Shown here one piece after another: positions 10,939 through 23,600 of a stretch of DNA of 64,000 bases. The translations under genes were made by a program, and so were the position numbers. The DNA is from Incurvaria masculella (lineage: Eukaryota > Arthropoda > Insecta > Lepidoptera > Incurvariidae). Position 1 is the first letter of the stretch, and every line of letters begins with the position of its first letter. The notes under the pieces are model-generated. The model did not search any database. It was not told where the DNA came from and saw only the letters and a list, made by a program, of their open reading frames with translations. The DNA lies in the NCBI GenBank assembly GCA_946894095.1, contig OX335652.1, positions 17,755,001 to 17,819,000 on the forward strand. Reading direction: 5' to 3'.

Positions 10939-11217
10939 CTAGAATATTAAATCACTAAAGAGGGTTTTATCATAGAGAGCCTCGTTCAAATTGTAATACT
11001 CTTTATTAAGGAGCACTAATTTTATTTTATTTTTAAATTTATTAAGAGGCAAATTTCTAATTTCTACAGGTAATTTGTTGTAAAATCTAACACTATTGTG
11101 AATAAAGCTTTTTGAAGTTTTAGCTCGTCTGTGTTTGGTACATTGTATATTAAATACTTTGGTAGGCCCGTACTTGTGGGGTCCAACCTTGTAAATTAAA
11201 GAGTATCGAAAGGTCGA
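10939..11217 (-). pseudogene. LINE reverse transcriptase C-terminus (CR1/Jockey-like)
   Basis: An open minus-strand frame of about 92 codons ending at a natural stop (10939-10941). It contains GPHKYGPTKVFNIQC, then HRRAKTSKSFIHNSVRFYNK, LPVEIRNLPLNKFKNKI and LLNKEYYNLNEALYDKTL. A FYNKLPxxIRxxxxLxxFK block followed by a basic tail is typical of the end of CR1/Jockey-group LINE polymerases in insects. The frame is closed upstream by a TAA, so only the last part of the ORF remains. Confidence 0.85.
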
Positions 11218-11468
11218 TTAATGAAGTCTATTAAAAGTTTCAACACTCCATCCAGTTAGAAGCAATCGTTCTCGAAACAAAAATAAAAACCTGGAATACA
11301 GGCGGTGGACTAAATACTAATATAATGAACACAAACACTTAACATGCTCTAAGATAATCAATGGTTTATTTTGTTATTTTTCTAAAACTTTTCTACCAAA
11401 AACGTAAGTTCAGTATTTAGGTCTAAATAATTTTATGTATTTAATGGATACGACATTACCGTTATCTC

Positions 11469-11684
11469 ATTAATTTGAATTTCAGCGACATCTACATTTG
11501 AAGCATTGTAATCAGATTTTTAAAATAATCTGAAAAGGTATTGGTCGTGACATTCTTCGGAAGCTGGACTGCTAATGATAATCCTGCTTCCGACGAATGT
11601 CACGACCAATACTTTTTCAGATTATATTTTCAATATCTGATTACAATGCTTCAAATGTAGATGTCGCTGAAACTCAAATTAATT
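11469..11684. mobile_element. Foldback MITE, 216-bp near-perfect hairpin
   Basis: Arms 11469-11564 and 11586-11684 are reverse complements over almost their whole length (for example GACATCTACATTTGAAGCAT against ATGCTTCAAATGTAGATGTC), with a 21-bp loop. Non-coding. Confidence 0.88.
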
Positions 11685-12751
11685 AGGTCTACTTAAATGT
11701 TATTTCATAAATTTGGGCGGAAATAAAATGTAAAGGAGTGAAGTATCTTTGGAGGTTCTTCTTTACTGAATTCATCGAATGTTTTTTTAATAGCATCGTA
11801 CAAAGGCACGTGTGTGTCACGGCCCTATTCCGTCGATAATTATGAATCGTACGTTTATTTCCGGGCGGGACCCGAGCGACCACGCCCGCGACAAATCAAC
11901 CGAGAGAACATCCTCTTATATTTTACGTATATTTTTTTCTTCGTAGCTTACATCTTTTTTTCTTATATTTTCCGTGAAACATAAAAAACGTTAATTATAA
12001 AATTTATGTAATGATTTTTTTTCATGAACTGAGCCGGAGTTTTTTTTATGTACGGGGAATAGTGGAAATGTAATCGAATTTACCCGTTCATAACATAATA
12101 TTTAGTTAATCATTATAATCAATGATAAGTGTTCCTTGATAATTTTCGTACAGTACGCAATATTAACCTCTTGAATAATTGCAAACACAAGTCATCCTTT
12201 CGTTGCTTACTACGTCTACGAACTTTACATCAACGATCTAATGGCATAATCAACGAGGTCTCTTTTAGAGATAATCACAACGCATCAATACTAAAGTCAA
12301 AGCAACCGCAGCCATACATTACCATCACCTATATGATGACTGACATTTGCTGCCTGATAGCTCCTAAATAACCTGTAACGGTCGCGCCTAGCGAGAACAA
12401 GTCGACGCATGAACGTGCCAAGTCAGCGCGACTCGTGTTCAGAAGCCGGTCATCTATCAAACGCGATCTGGCCACGCCCTCTCACACCTTGAGGTGTCAT
12501 GTACAGTCAACTGCATATAGCTGAGCTTCCAGTGGCTCAAAAGTGCCACTGAAATTCGTATGGTTTATACGATGTTGATCCATTCATCTCAACTGCTGAT
12601 GATCTGATTTACATACATAATAGCATAGTCACAGACAATTTGTAGGGTCGCTCAGTACAGGTACCAACTACCATGGGCTTAACTCTGCGGAACTTGCATC
12701 CGTTATTCCTCCCCATTAAACCTATAGCCGCATAGAACCAGAGCATTAGGC
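11685..12751. other. No recognised gene
   Basis: Unique-looking sequence with CpG-rich spots near 11870-11890 and 12385-12485. The short frames lack motifs. Confidence 0.4.
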
Positions 12752-12960
12752 TTTTGAGAACAACCGTTTCTCAAACAAATGTATCAGCCACAGGATATGG
12801 AACTGTCTGCCAGCGAGTGTCTTCCCTCAAACCTATAAACTGGGAGTCTTCTTTAACAAGCTCGTCAGTACAGGGATTGAACGCAAATCCACTGACATGG
12901 TGCTTCGCTGAGCGTGGTTTAGCGAAGTGAGGTGGATATGGCTTTTCTGAGCACCTTTTG
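12752..12960 (+). pseudogene. LINE reverse transcriptase C-terminus fragment
   Basis: The plus-strand frame reads ENNRFSNKCISHRIWN, then CLPASVFPQTYKLGVFFNKL and VSTGIERKSTDMVLR before a stop at about 12909. The pattern R-x-W-N-x-LP, a YxLxxFxxxL block and a short tail mark the end of a LINE ORF2. The downstream 3' UTR (12895-12945) matches, inverted, 49955-50010. Confidence 0.75.
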
Positions 12961-13882
12961 GTCTCTCAGTACAACTGAAAAATATATTGATTATCATACG
13001 AAAAACCTAAAGAAGGAATGTGTCACTCTCTTTCAAGGTTTCTTTCTGGAGCCTATGCTCAGTGTCTATCACTATGATCATTCAGCCTTTAGCAGCCGAT
13101 ATGTTATTTCCGTCGATGTATTTTACGCTACACTCTTGACTTAATTTTTCGGTTCAAAAACTTAGTTCATTTTATCTTCCCACGCATCTTCAACATTTCG
13201 ACGTAATAGTTCTTCAGCACCGACTCAGTTCTCTTCGTCTTCTCTCAGTACATCCGCTCTTTCAATTTTAAGTAATACGGCATTCAACACTAACACTTCA
13301 CGCGAGTGACACGACGGAACACAATCCGAATTCACGGGTCGTGTGCGTATCACAATACGCGGTTCAGTTCACAGCACAAAAGGCGCCCGATTTAGAAGCG
13401 ATACTCATTCCGATTACAGATCTCGATTGATCGGTAACCGGCGCTTTCATTAGGATGACGACCAAAATACTGATCACCGCTCCTCATTACGACCAGTGGC
13501 CCGTCATTACTGCGCTAATGATAGTGGTCGAAACACGAACGAGAGCGGGGCGCGATAACTGTTTTAAGTGCCCGGAATATTTCTTATTTGTCATTCATGG
13601 AAATGATTGTGAACGCCGAGAGGAAGTGAGTTGCAATTTAACGTGTAATTCAAACAAACATTCCTATTATAGTTCCCGATAGTTTAGAATTGAATAAAAT
13701 GTGTAATTTGTTTGGTACATACAGGCGGGAACGGACCTCGTATTTGGATGGCTTTTCTAATTGGGGAGTTTGGGTATTAGATTATGATACAGCGGTTTTC
13801 AAAATCGGCTGGCGTTGAATCTGAACTATAAAGTAACCAAAATGTCAGCTGGATGCTGTATTTTCATAGTTGTATAATAGGT
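12961..13882. other. No recognised gene
   Basis: A moderately CpG-rich area (13300-13580) with a 75-codon frame of no known motif. Nothing else identified. Confidence 0.4.
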
Positions 13883-14191
13883 ATGTTTTGTCAAATGTAT
13901 GTACTCGTATATAACCTAATAATAGGGATATGATATACCTTAGTGAGTTAAGATAAATATTTGTTCTTTAATAAAGTGATTTGATTTGAAAGCGGAAAAC
14001 TAAATGAAGCTTATAGTGCAAACGTTCGGTTTAAGAATATGTTTTGTCAAATGTATGTTCTCGTGTATAACCTAATAATAGGGATATGATATACCTTAGT
14101 GAGTTAAGATAAATATTTGTTCTTTAATAAAGTGATTTGATTTGAAAGCGGAAAACTAAATGAAGTTTATAGTGCAAACGTTCGGTTTAAG
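13883..14191. repeat. Tandem duplication of a 156-bp segment
   Basis: Copies 13883-14038 and 14039-14191 differ at only a few bases over their whole length (both contain GGGATATGATATACCTTAG and GAAAGCGGAAAACTAAATGA). A recent local duplication with no coding sequence. Confidence 0.92.
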
Positions 14192-15010
14192 TTACTAGAC
14201 AGTCAATTTCTCAACATAAAATACAAATTTTAAACCGAGAAAATCATTTTTTCTTATTTAGCGTGAATCGTAATTTTATGAAAACTGGTGGAATTGCGTT
14301 GCCTATAAGAAAAACTAAAAATTACAATCGAATTTGGTACCGTTCTGTAAAGTTTGTGTGAAAGTTCAAACAGACTATATGCGGTCTGTTGTAAACTTAG
14401 CCACGTAACTCCGATTCCCCAAAAGATGTTAGATTGCCGGAGCGAATCAAACAGCCACCGCGCACTCGATAAAATCGTCGTTTTCGCAGATTCCACTAAT
14501 CGTAGCCAATTAATCTAAAATATGAATAAAAGCCATCCGCGAGAGTTATGGACGATGGGTCGCGAGGCGGCGCGCGCGCCTCCAGATGGCAGATAGAGCG
14601 CGCGGCAGCCGTCAGCGCGGCAGAGATTTATAATTGAATCGCCAGTAAAGTCGGGGTCAAACAATTTAACAGTTTTGTTCGAGACAAGAATCGTTATGTA
14701 ATGTTAAGGTGAGAATATCTTGCAGGTCGGCGCTATTATCGGAAAAGTTGGAAAAAATATTGTAGCTACACGTGTCGACCGCGGACGAGAGAAGGAAGGC
14801 GAAGGACTTTTGTGTCAATGTACCAAATAAACGAAATGTGTAATGTTCTCTTCCTTATTCGCGTTTGTAATAGCAACTGTTCTTTTCACTTTAAAATTAC
14901 CAGACCTCTGAGAAGCACCCTAATCTCGAAAGTACTTCAACGCCACCCTACGTTTAATACTTGTTTAGGTTTATGTATGTCGATCCAGAAATCATCATGC
15001 ATTGTATATG
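14192..15010. other. Unique sequence with a CpG-rich patch
   Basis: A CpG-rich core at about 14540-14640 (GAGGCGGCGCGCGCGCCTCC and neighbours) in otherwise AT-rich DNA. It could be regulatory. No gene is visible. Confidence 0.4.
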
Positions 15011-15017
15011 GCTAACT

Positions 15018-15128
15018 AACCAGTGTGGGCGACCTAGCGCCCTCTACAAAAAGCTGCTAGTTTCACATGACTAAAAATACAACAAACATGCATAGAAACT
15101 AGTTAGCATGGCGCTAGATGGCGCTACC
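15018..15128. promoter_or_regulatory. Inverted pair of CTCF-like motifs
   Basis: The minus strand at 15033-15048 reads TAGAGGGCGCTAGG and the plus strand at 15113-15127 reads CTAGATGGCGCTACC. Both fit the YAGRKGGCGC core known for CTCF. They lie in an imperfect palindrome whose inner arms are GCTGCTAGTTTC and GAAACTAGTTAGC. Whether they bind CTCF, or are just the arms of a small repeat, is not known. Confidence 0.35.
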
Positions 15129-15164
15129 CGCCCGTCTATATCGCACTAACGAAATTTTGATTTT

Positions 15165-15340
15165 TTGTTGTTATAGCGGCAAAATATATACACACTCTGT
15201 GAAAATTTCAGCTGTCTATCTGTTGCAGTTACTGAGGTACAGCCCTGTGACAGACGGACGGACGGTCGGACGGACGGACGGACAGCGGAGGCTTAGTAAT
15301 AGGGTTCCGTTGGCACCCTTTGGGTACGGAAACCTAAAAA
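15165..15340 (-). mobile_element. GTCY interspersed element, 3'-truncated
   Basis: Minus-strand copy with GCCGCTATAACAAC in complement, the GACAGACGGACGG core and the terminal GGGTACGG...CCT. It lacks the CTTGGCCGG end. Confidence 0.85.
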
Positions 15341-18300
15341 GTATTTGTGCACCCCATTGCATCGAGTAACTTCGGCAAGTAGTCCACTCGGCATTATAAG
15401 ATAGTACGTTAAATTTACGGTACGGACAGCATTATTTTATCCAGCATCGATACACGCCAGCGGTCGTGTGAGTACAAGGAACTCACGAGCGGCAGGAGGT
15501 GAGCGGGGAACCCCCACGGGAGAGACCACCGTGCGATATGTACCGTGCTTGCCCACGGCGACCGTTCCGCCAACTTCTGCACTCCGTCGCCGGCAATGAA
15601 CAACTCGACCGGGTGACTCGAGCCGTCCGAATGACTTTAAACTCGAGTTCCTTTGGTCTTCAATCGAGTTTTTTTAGGTACTTAATTACTTAATTTTTAT
15701 TTCATTTATTAAGCGTCTTGATTTCTTTTCCGTCTACACATTTTGAAATCGAATTTATACTGACTAGACCTGACTTCAACATTTTTTTGCATTAATAAAA
15801 TATACCATATCTGTAACATTTTTCTTTCTGTTTTGGTAGAACGTTAGCTGGAATTACACATGTTTTTTTTTCATGTTCTCATTCCATATAGATCAGGAAC
15901 TTAACGCAATCAAACCATTCGCATTGGCTAGTATAATAATCTTAACGACCACTGCACTCCTCAATTTCTCCATAAATTTGAAAACGCCAGTCGATCGTAA
16001 ACGCCAATTTAGGTGACAACCGGGACTTAGGGCTCTGAGCAGAAGTAACGTCTCCTTGTAGACGTACAATAAAACGCCATTGACGTTTCAAAATAAGTAC
16101 ATACTTACTTCAGTTATAGATGCATATTTACGCGTTTTCACTACATGCGGTTCTAACAAGAAACCCCTTGCTAACCGATTTTAAGGACGACACGCGTCAA
16201 AAACATAAAATGAAGTAAATCTTCAGTTAAAATAATTGACAATTTGATAACTTTCAAACGTCTAATCATTCAGTATCAACTTATCAGCATATTAGAACTA
16301 ATAAAGGAAATATGAGGTTATTGCATTGGTTAGGTTGCACGAGGAATGTTTCCGATTCGAATGCATATCTGGTTGACCTAAGCCACCATTTGCATTGCAA
16401 TCACTCTGTGTCGAGATCTCGCACCGCACTGGTCCCAGCTTTAGCCATCGGGCCGTGCTCCACTACAATCGCTACATATATATTTCTGTCAGAAATCCAT
16501 CCCAAAATCGGGAATCGGGGAATCTCGATTGTATACAAATTGGTCCCTGATTTGAGCGAACTCTTGTTTTTAGAACAACTTTCGTGTTTATTATGTGGAA
16601 CGCCATAGGTTCAAGCGACTAAGAGAAATAATCAGATGCTGCTAAATATCCACTTTAAGAACAAGGTTCCATGCCATCTTTGAGGCCGATCATTGTGTAG
16701 GGATTGCGTTCATTAACCCATCGACCCAATTATAAGTTTACAATCCAAGATCAATAAAAATATTTGTAATTTGTGGTTCCCAGCTCTTTCGTTTTGGGCA
16801 TTGAGCCGAGCGGGGCCGGTAAAATCTTCGTGGGATTCTTATTCCAACGGTCAGTTAAAAAAAAAAACAGCGCCACGTGTAGCAAAGACCCATTCAGGTG
16901 AACCCAAAGTCAAACCGTGCACGAGAAGAATTACGAACACACGCACGATTACATCGGATTTTTTTATATAAAGATTTAACAAAGGTTTCTCCTTAGCTGC
17001 TGGAGCCACCTTCAAGCTTGTATCTACTCAAAGAGTATCACAAATTGCAATAACAAAGACATTATTAGACAGAAACGAAACGGTAGATAAATAAATAAGA
17101 AAAACTTCTAATCACGACCAGCAAGTTTATACAAACTCCTCACACTGACATGCTGTCCACACGTAAGAAACCTCCATCGGAGTCGCGATAATTCCTCTTC
17201 GTCCTCATAAATTTATGCTTAGATCCGACGTGCCACGCACTTATTGACAGCTCGGCAAAAACATAAGCTAAACTCATAAGAACTCTAGTCCTAATAACCT
17301 GTCAATGCCAACTGGATACCAACGCGGAGTCCGCAAAAACACGCGCATTTGTTGCCGTAGTGTGAGCAGCCCTTAGCGAACTGAGTGCGCCAATTGGACA
17401 ATAAATTGAGTGCGGCAAAGCTGATTCAGTACATTGCTCTGGATTAACATAGTCTTCTCACGTACATTATACGACCGGACAAAGTACTGTTCGCGTATCT
17501 TGAACTAGGGACACTTTCTTCGACTTAAAGGCTCTCCCCCCACATATGCGAAAAGCCGGTCAGAATATCGGATAAAATTCGTGCGACATTCTTGAGAAAG
17601 GCTGGGGATAATATCTTTTACGTTTATCTAGTTAAGAGATATAAGTAATCAATGCCAATTATATACACACTGCATAAGTATCTTAGGTAATTAAAGGGAA
17701 AGTGAAAACCCATCGCATGACGACGAAATGACGCGAGACGCATGAAATTTCCCGAAGCTTATGAATAACTAGTTTTTACGCTAATTCTATTAAACAGTCG
17801 CAACTTGCATGGATTATCTTATCTCAAGAAAGAAACAAGAAATAAGAAAACCAACCGAATTTCTGAATGGAATACCGCACGAATTTCGCTCTGTGGGGGA
17901 GGGAGAGTCTTTAATAAGTGTAGGTCGGTATTTTTTTCCGCGTCACTTGAGGTTAACTTATATATATTATATAGGTTATTCTTCGGCTAAGAAAAAACTT
18001 GAACATGGTTTAAAAATGCTCTGCAGGAATGCTAAAAATCGAGGGGTTCCGCATGTAAAATATGGAAAATATGTAATTCTTTTAAAATATTTATAATAAA
18101 TATGTATAGTTAAGAAACGCTCCCAATAAAACAATTTCTTGGATTTTTCTGATAATTTTCTCTCGAAACGTCACCTCAGAATTATCGCCAAGCAATCCGA
18201 TCAATTATCGTGTTCGGATCGACCGGTGGCTTTTTTGACAGCTCCACGTTTTGGCGTGAAATTGCACCGTTTACGGAAATACCGCGCTCGGTATGTATCG

Positions 18301-18412
18301 ACGGGACATTTCAATTATGGTTTTTGCAACTTGACGAGATAATTTGTGTTATTACTTTAATTGTTCCATTCCCTTAGAAAGGGAGCACCTGAGACTTCCA
18401 CAAAATGTATTT
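15341..18412. other. 3 kb without recognised genes
   Basis: Mostly AT-rich, with a CpG-richer stretch at 15420-15620. A short block at about 15985-16040 (AACGCCAATTTAGGTGACAA) recurs at about 50075 and is probably a small repeat. The open frames (16312-16608, 17809-18096) have no recognisable domains. Confidence 0.4.
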
Positions 18413-18696
18413 AGGGTTCCGTACCCAAAGGATGCCAACGGAACCCTATTATTAAGGCTCCGCTGTCCGTCCGTCCGTCTGTCGGTCACAGGGCTGCATC
18501 TCATGAAGCGTAATAGGTAGGCAGCTAAAATTTTTTCAGAGTGTGTGTTAATTTTGCCGCTATAACATCAAATAGGGAAAATTAAAAAATAAAGGGCGCT
18601 TTATTTTATAATATTTCATAAAACCGTGTATTTTTGTATTGAATGTTGTATCGGAACCCTTCGTGTGCGTGTCCGACTCAAACTTGGCCGGTTTTT
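18413..18696 (+). mobile_element. GTCY interspersed element, first of a tandem pair
   Basis: Full-length: AGGGTTCCGTACCCAAAGG start, GTCCGTCCGTCTGTCGGTCA core and ACTTGGCCGGTTTTT end. Its end runs straight into the start of the next copy. Confidence 0.9.
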
Positions 18697-18932
18697 AGGG
18701 TTCCGTACCGAAAGGGTGCCAACGGAACCCTATTACTAAGCCTCCGTTGTCCGTCCGTCCGTCACAGAGCAGTATCTCATGAATTGTAATAGGCAGACAG
18801 CTGAAATTTTCACAGAGTATTTATTTATTTTGCCGCTACAACAAATGCATCACAAACGTGTTTTTTTTAAATCATTTATGATGATACGGAACCCTTCTTG
18901 TGCGAGTTCTACTCGCACTTGGCCGGTTTTTT
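18697..18932 (+). mobile_element. GTCY interspersed element, second of a tandem pair
   Basis: Starts AGGGTTCCGTACCGAAAGGG directly after the T-run that ends the previous copy, and ends GCACTTGGCCGGTTTTTT. It has a shorter microsatellite and internal deletions, so it is not a simple duplicate of its neighbour. Confidence 0.9.
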
Positions 18933-19241
18933 ATATGTAATTTCCGCCACTTAGAAATAATTTCGAGTTTACTTTATTAATACTTAAATATAATTTTATT
19001 TATTAACATCACAAGATCGAAATGTCGAATGTTTCTTCCCTGCTGGAGAATTTAACATTGACTCCGTCGTTTTATGAGAAAAGCAAATTCCCATGCTGAC
19101 AAGAAGTTAATATAACTCTTACACAAGAGTTAACACGTCCAACTTCATTCAGAGGCCTCACGGTCTCAGTTCAATATGTACCGAGATGTCTGGAGACTTA
19201 AATATTAGATAAGTTTACGTCACAAGGTTACGTCAGCTTCG

Positions 19242-19665
19242 GGAGCCCAGTGGCGCGACGCCTCAGCATTCGAGAATCGAGGTTAGGCGACGCTGAGTGC
19301 GGTCAGATTCTGGACGGGTTACCTTTTCGACAGGATGGTCAATTTTCGGATTCCACCTCTTTACTTGCTATGAATATAAGGTTTATCCCACCCAGGTTGT
19401 TACCATCGCATTTAATGAACGGTGTTCGAAGTAACTCTTTGAGTTGGACAAGTGCATTTCATCAGGAACACGAGCTGCTCCAGATTTCAGAATTCACGTA
19501 AACTATAGGTCCAGCAAAATAGCACCATCGCATTGGATAAAAGATAGTCGATAGTCTTTGTTTTCCATCCAGTTCAATGTAGTCGCCCACAAAGGTAAGG
19601 TCCAGGCATTGAACCCAATCCTTTTGCGAACGCGGTGTATCGGACTAATATCATAACGATCCATG
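19242..19665 (+). mobile_element. Decayed 5S-headed SINE, rearranged
   Basis: The plus strand starts AGCCCAGTGGCGCGACGCCT, as in the 5S-headed SINE at 5981-6356, then GGCGACGCTGAGTGCGGTC and TGGACGGGTTACC in the 5S-like position. Body and tail blocks follow (ACCATCGCATT, TTCCATCCAGTTCAATGTAG, CTAATATCATAACG) with duplications and gaps, so more than one copy may be merged. Confidence 0.6.
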
Positions 19666-19743
19666 TTTAGTTCTCTAAAGAAAAGAAGGTGATGGATGGA
19701 TTCTGAGCCATGGAGCCGTTCGCAACCGTAATGAAATGGATAT

Positions 19744-20277
19744 TTTTGATTGAATGAAACGCGCGCATCCTCACAGCTAGACAAGCTCAAGGCTCAACAA
19801 TAGGGCCGGCTGGCGTGGGCGCGGCATGCGCGCGAGTGCGGTGATGGAGAATGGCCGAGGTGTGCCGAGGTGTCGTAGGTGGCGACTCGTGATGCATTCA
19901 ATTGAGGCGTCAGCAGACATCAAGATGCCGCGGGAGGCGGAAGCGGCTCCCGACGCCGACTCCTAGCGGGCGGTTACATGCCGCTGTCTCCTAGTGCGAG
20001 CGAAATCGAATACGGGAAAGTTGACCGCATCTGAAATGCACATTTATAGCTGAACGAAACGCGCGCATCCTCACAGATAGACTTAAGGCTCAGCAATAGG
20101 TCCGGCTCGCGAGGGCGCGGCATGCGCGCGAGTGCGGTGGTGGAGAATGGCCGAGGTGTGCCGAGGTGTCGTAGGTGGCGACTCGTGATTTATTCAATTG
20201 AGGCGTCAGCGGACATCAAGATGCCGCGGGAGGCGGAAGCGGCTCCCGACGCCGACTCCTAGCGGGCGGTTACATGC
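19744..20277. repeat. GC-rich satellite, left part
   Basis: Tandem units recognised by GAAACGCGCGCATCCTCACAG, then AACAATAGGGCCGGCT, GCCGAGGTGTGCCGAGGTGT and CGGGCGGTTACATG. The junction CGGTTACATG recurs at 19971 and 20267, a period of 296 bp. Much richer in GC than the surroundings. The BEL element interrupts the second unit. No coding function is evident. Confidence 0.9.
20273..20277. repeat. Target site duplication CATGC, left
   Basis: CATGC directly outside the left LTR. It matches CATGC at 26648-26652 and the uninterrupted sequence CGGTTACATGCCGCTGTC in neighbouring satellite units. Confidence 0.93.
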
Positions 20278-20463
20278 TGTATAGAAAAACTCTTTACAGA
20301 AAGTATATATATTTTTAATTATTATAGTTTACGGAGCGCACGTAGGCGCTCATTAACGAAAAGATTCGAACAGGAACCGGAAACCGGCTGAAAGCAATAT
20401 GGCGACAGATTGAAGGTTGCCATTTGCATGAAAGTATAAATAGCCATCTTTATGTCGTTAACA
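20278..20463 (-). repeat. 3' LTR of the BEL/Pao element
   Basis: Downstream LTR on the minus strand, 186 bp, identical to 26462-26647. It is bounded outside by the CATGC target duplication. The sequence just inside (20464-20490) is only weakly purine-rich on the element strand, so the polypurine tract is not obvious. Confidence 0.95.
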
Positions 20464-20672
20464 TAATCTGGCCGGCCGCCAAAATAGACAATAGTAATGC
20501 AGATTAAGATTTAACATTAAACACTTTTAACCAAAACCTTAATTATACATATTACATTCATATGACCTTCCATGCATTTCAACACAAAAGAAAACAATGT
20601 TTATATTGAAAACATAAAACATTGGGCACAAAGGTAAGACATTTCTCACATAAGGGATGTCAGCCTAGCATG

Positions 20673-23600
20673 TTATTTTTCTGTATTTATAGGTAATGGA
20701 ATCAAACTGTGTATAGATCGTCTATACGTACCCTTGGGGGTTTTTACATCAACTACTCGTACATGGCCGTCAGCACCAGTAACCACACTTACAATTCGAG
20801 CCATAGGCCAGTTCAGGGGAGCAACATTTTCGGACTTTAATAAAACAAGTGAACCTTCCTTAATATTGGAATGTTCATTCTTCCATTTGGTACGATTTTG
20901 AAGGCTAGATAGATATTGCTTCCTCCAGACGTTCCAAAAGTGTTCACTTATTTGAGAACAACGTCTCCAAAATGATAACCTGTTTGCAGGTACATTAACG
21001 TAGCTAGGCTCAGGCAAAGAATTTATAGCACGACCAAGCACCAGGTGAGCTGGGGTCAGGAATGAAAAGTCGCTAGGGTCGCTTGAAAATGGTGTGAGAG
21101 GCCTTGAATTTAATATGCCTTCTGCTTGCACCATAATAGTGTTGAATTCTTCATATGTGAGTGAGGCTGCACCCACAATACGCTTAAAATGGTATTTAAA
21201 TGACTTAACACAAGCCTCTACAAGCCCGGCGAACTGCGGAGAGTATGACGGTACAAAATGGAATTGAATTCCCCTTATTGAAGTAAAGTCCATGACTTCG
21301 CTTTGAAAGTAATTGGAAGAGTGTAACTTATACATTCTTTTTAACTCATTGTTACAACCCTTGAAGGTGGAACCATTATCACAATAAATGTTTTCAGATA
21401 AGCCTCGTCTCGATATAAATCTCTTTAATGCGAGTAAAAAACACTCTGTTGTCATGTCAGATACCAGTTCAAGATGAATGGCCTTACTAGCAAAACATAC
21501 AAAGACAGCCACATATCCCTTAGAAATGATGGTCTTGCGTAGCCGTGATTGCTTTATGTTGAAGTGGCCACAAAAGTCTAATCCAATATTTTGGAATGTA
21601 TGAGCCTGGTTGACTCTTGCATAAGGCAGCGAACCCATTATTTGTGTTGCACATTCAGCCCTAAACCTGGCACATTTTACACAACTATGTATTACTTTCT
21701 TAATTTGTCGCATGGCCGAAATGATCCAATATCGCTGGCACAAGCTGCTGTGAGTTAGTTTTAATCCAGAATGCAATCCACTTAAGTGTTCCCTAAGTAT
21801 AATTAGGTTTGTAACATGGCAATCCTTAGGCAAAATTATAGGAAATTTTTGATCAAAAGGTATCTGTGCATTACGCAGCCTGCCGCCCACACGAATGACA
21901 TTGTGTTTGTCCAAAAATGGATTTAAAGAGTTTAAATTCGACCTTAACGGCTTGTTGTTTTGTAAACAACTAATGTTTTCATGGAAATGATATGCTTGTA
22001 CACATTTCAAAATAATAAGCAAGGAATAATTGAATTCGGAGGCCGAAATATGACCACTAACGCGGCTGCCCTTATTCTTGCACTTACAATTATTTATAAA
22101 CCTTAATATGTAGCACATTATTCGCTGCATCTTAGTGATGCTAGAGTATTTTTCAAAAAATGGTAACCTCTGAAATACTTTGGTGTTAGGAACATTATTT
22201 AAATCAAGGTTGATGATTGTACATACCATTTCTTCCTTCGGCATGGGTAAGGATAATTCTGAATGAAATAAAAATTTTGGCCCATGCCACCATAGATGGT
22301 TATTATAAAGTTGTTCGGGCTCAGCACCTCTAGAAATTATATCAGCTGGATTAGAAGTAGTACTCACATAATACCAGCATTCTGTTTTGGTGTGATGAAT
22401 AATCTCATTGACACGGTTTGCAACATAGGCATCAAGCTTTAAAGGAGTTGTTTTTATCCATGCGAGAGCAATTTGAGAGTCGGTGAACAAGTATACATTT
22501 GACACATTATCAAATACATTTTTTATCTTTCCATACAGTCTAGAAAGTAAAAGAGCGCTATTGAGCTCCAATTTGGGCACAGTTAGTCTGCCGTTGATAG
22601 GCGCAATACGAGACTTAGCGCATAGTAAATTAACAGAAATGTTTCCATTGTGCGTTGTACGCACATAAATACAACACCCATATGCATAATTGGATGCATC
22701 ACAAAAACCAATTAATTCTATCGTTATAGCATTATGGATATTTACATAACGAAGAACATGTATTGTTGACATGTTAATGAACTTTGTGGCAAATTTCGTC
22801 CATACCTCTTTTAAATCAGCAGGCAGTGGTGAATCCCAGTCTATTTCTCGCTGCCACAGTTTCTGGAGAATGACCTTTGCCTTCACGATCAGGGGGCTAG
22901 CTAGCCCTAAAGGGTCAAAAAACTTGTTTACAAAACTGAGAACATTTCGTTTGGATGCCACTGGTGGCAAGGTTGTTTCGGGACAATATATTTTAAAACA
23001 GTCTCCCCTAACATCATAGTTTATGCCTAAAGTTTTTAAGATACGACTATCATTATCAAAATCACGATCTTCGAAGTGAAGTCGTTTATTAGGTATATCG
23101 TTGAGTACTTCAGGATGATTAGAGCACCATTTGTGCAGCTCAAAGCTGCCTAAGCGAAGAATATCTATCAGTTCTTTCTTTATTTTAATGGCGGTGTCCA
23201 CATCATTAGCGCCAAATAAAAAATCATCAACATAAGAACAATTTAAAATTATTTTTGCAGCAAGCGGATACTTATCCTGAAATCTAATGGCTAGTTCAAC
23301 TAAGCAGCGCGTTGCGAGATATGATGAGCAAGTTACTCCATATGTAACTGTTTGAAGCTGGAGACACTGTAGCGCATCGCTGCTGCAACTGCGCCACAGA
23401 ATATTTTGCAAAGGTCGGTGATCCGAATGCACCTTGACCTGACGGTACATTTGGCGAATGTCGGTCATTATTACGATAGGATATGTTCTAAAACAAATTA
23501 ATATTTCAAACAATTCTTTTTGAACAACACCGCCACTATGCAAAATATCATTTAAACATAATCTTTTATTTGTTTGCATGCTTCCATCAAAGACAACGCG

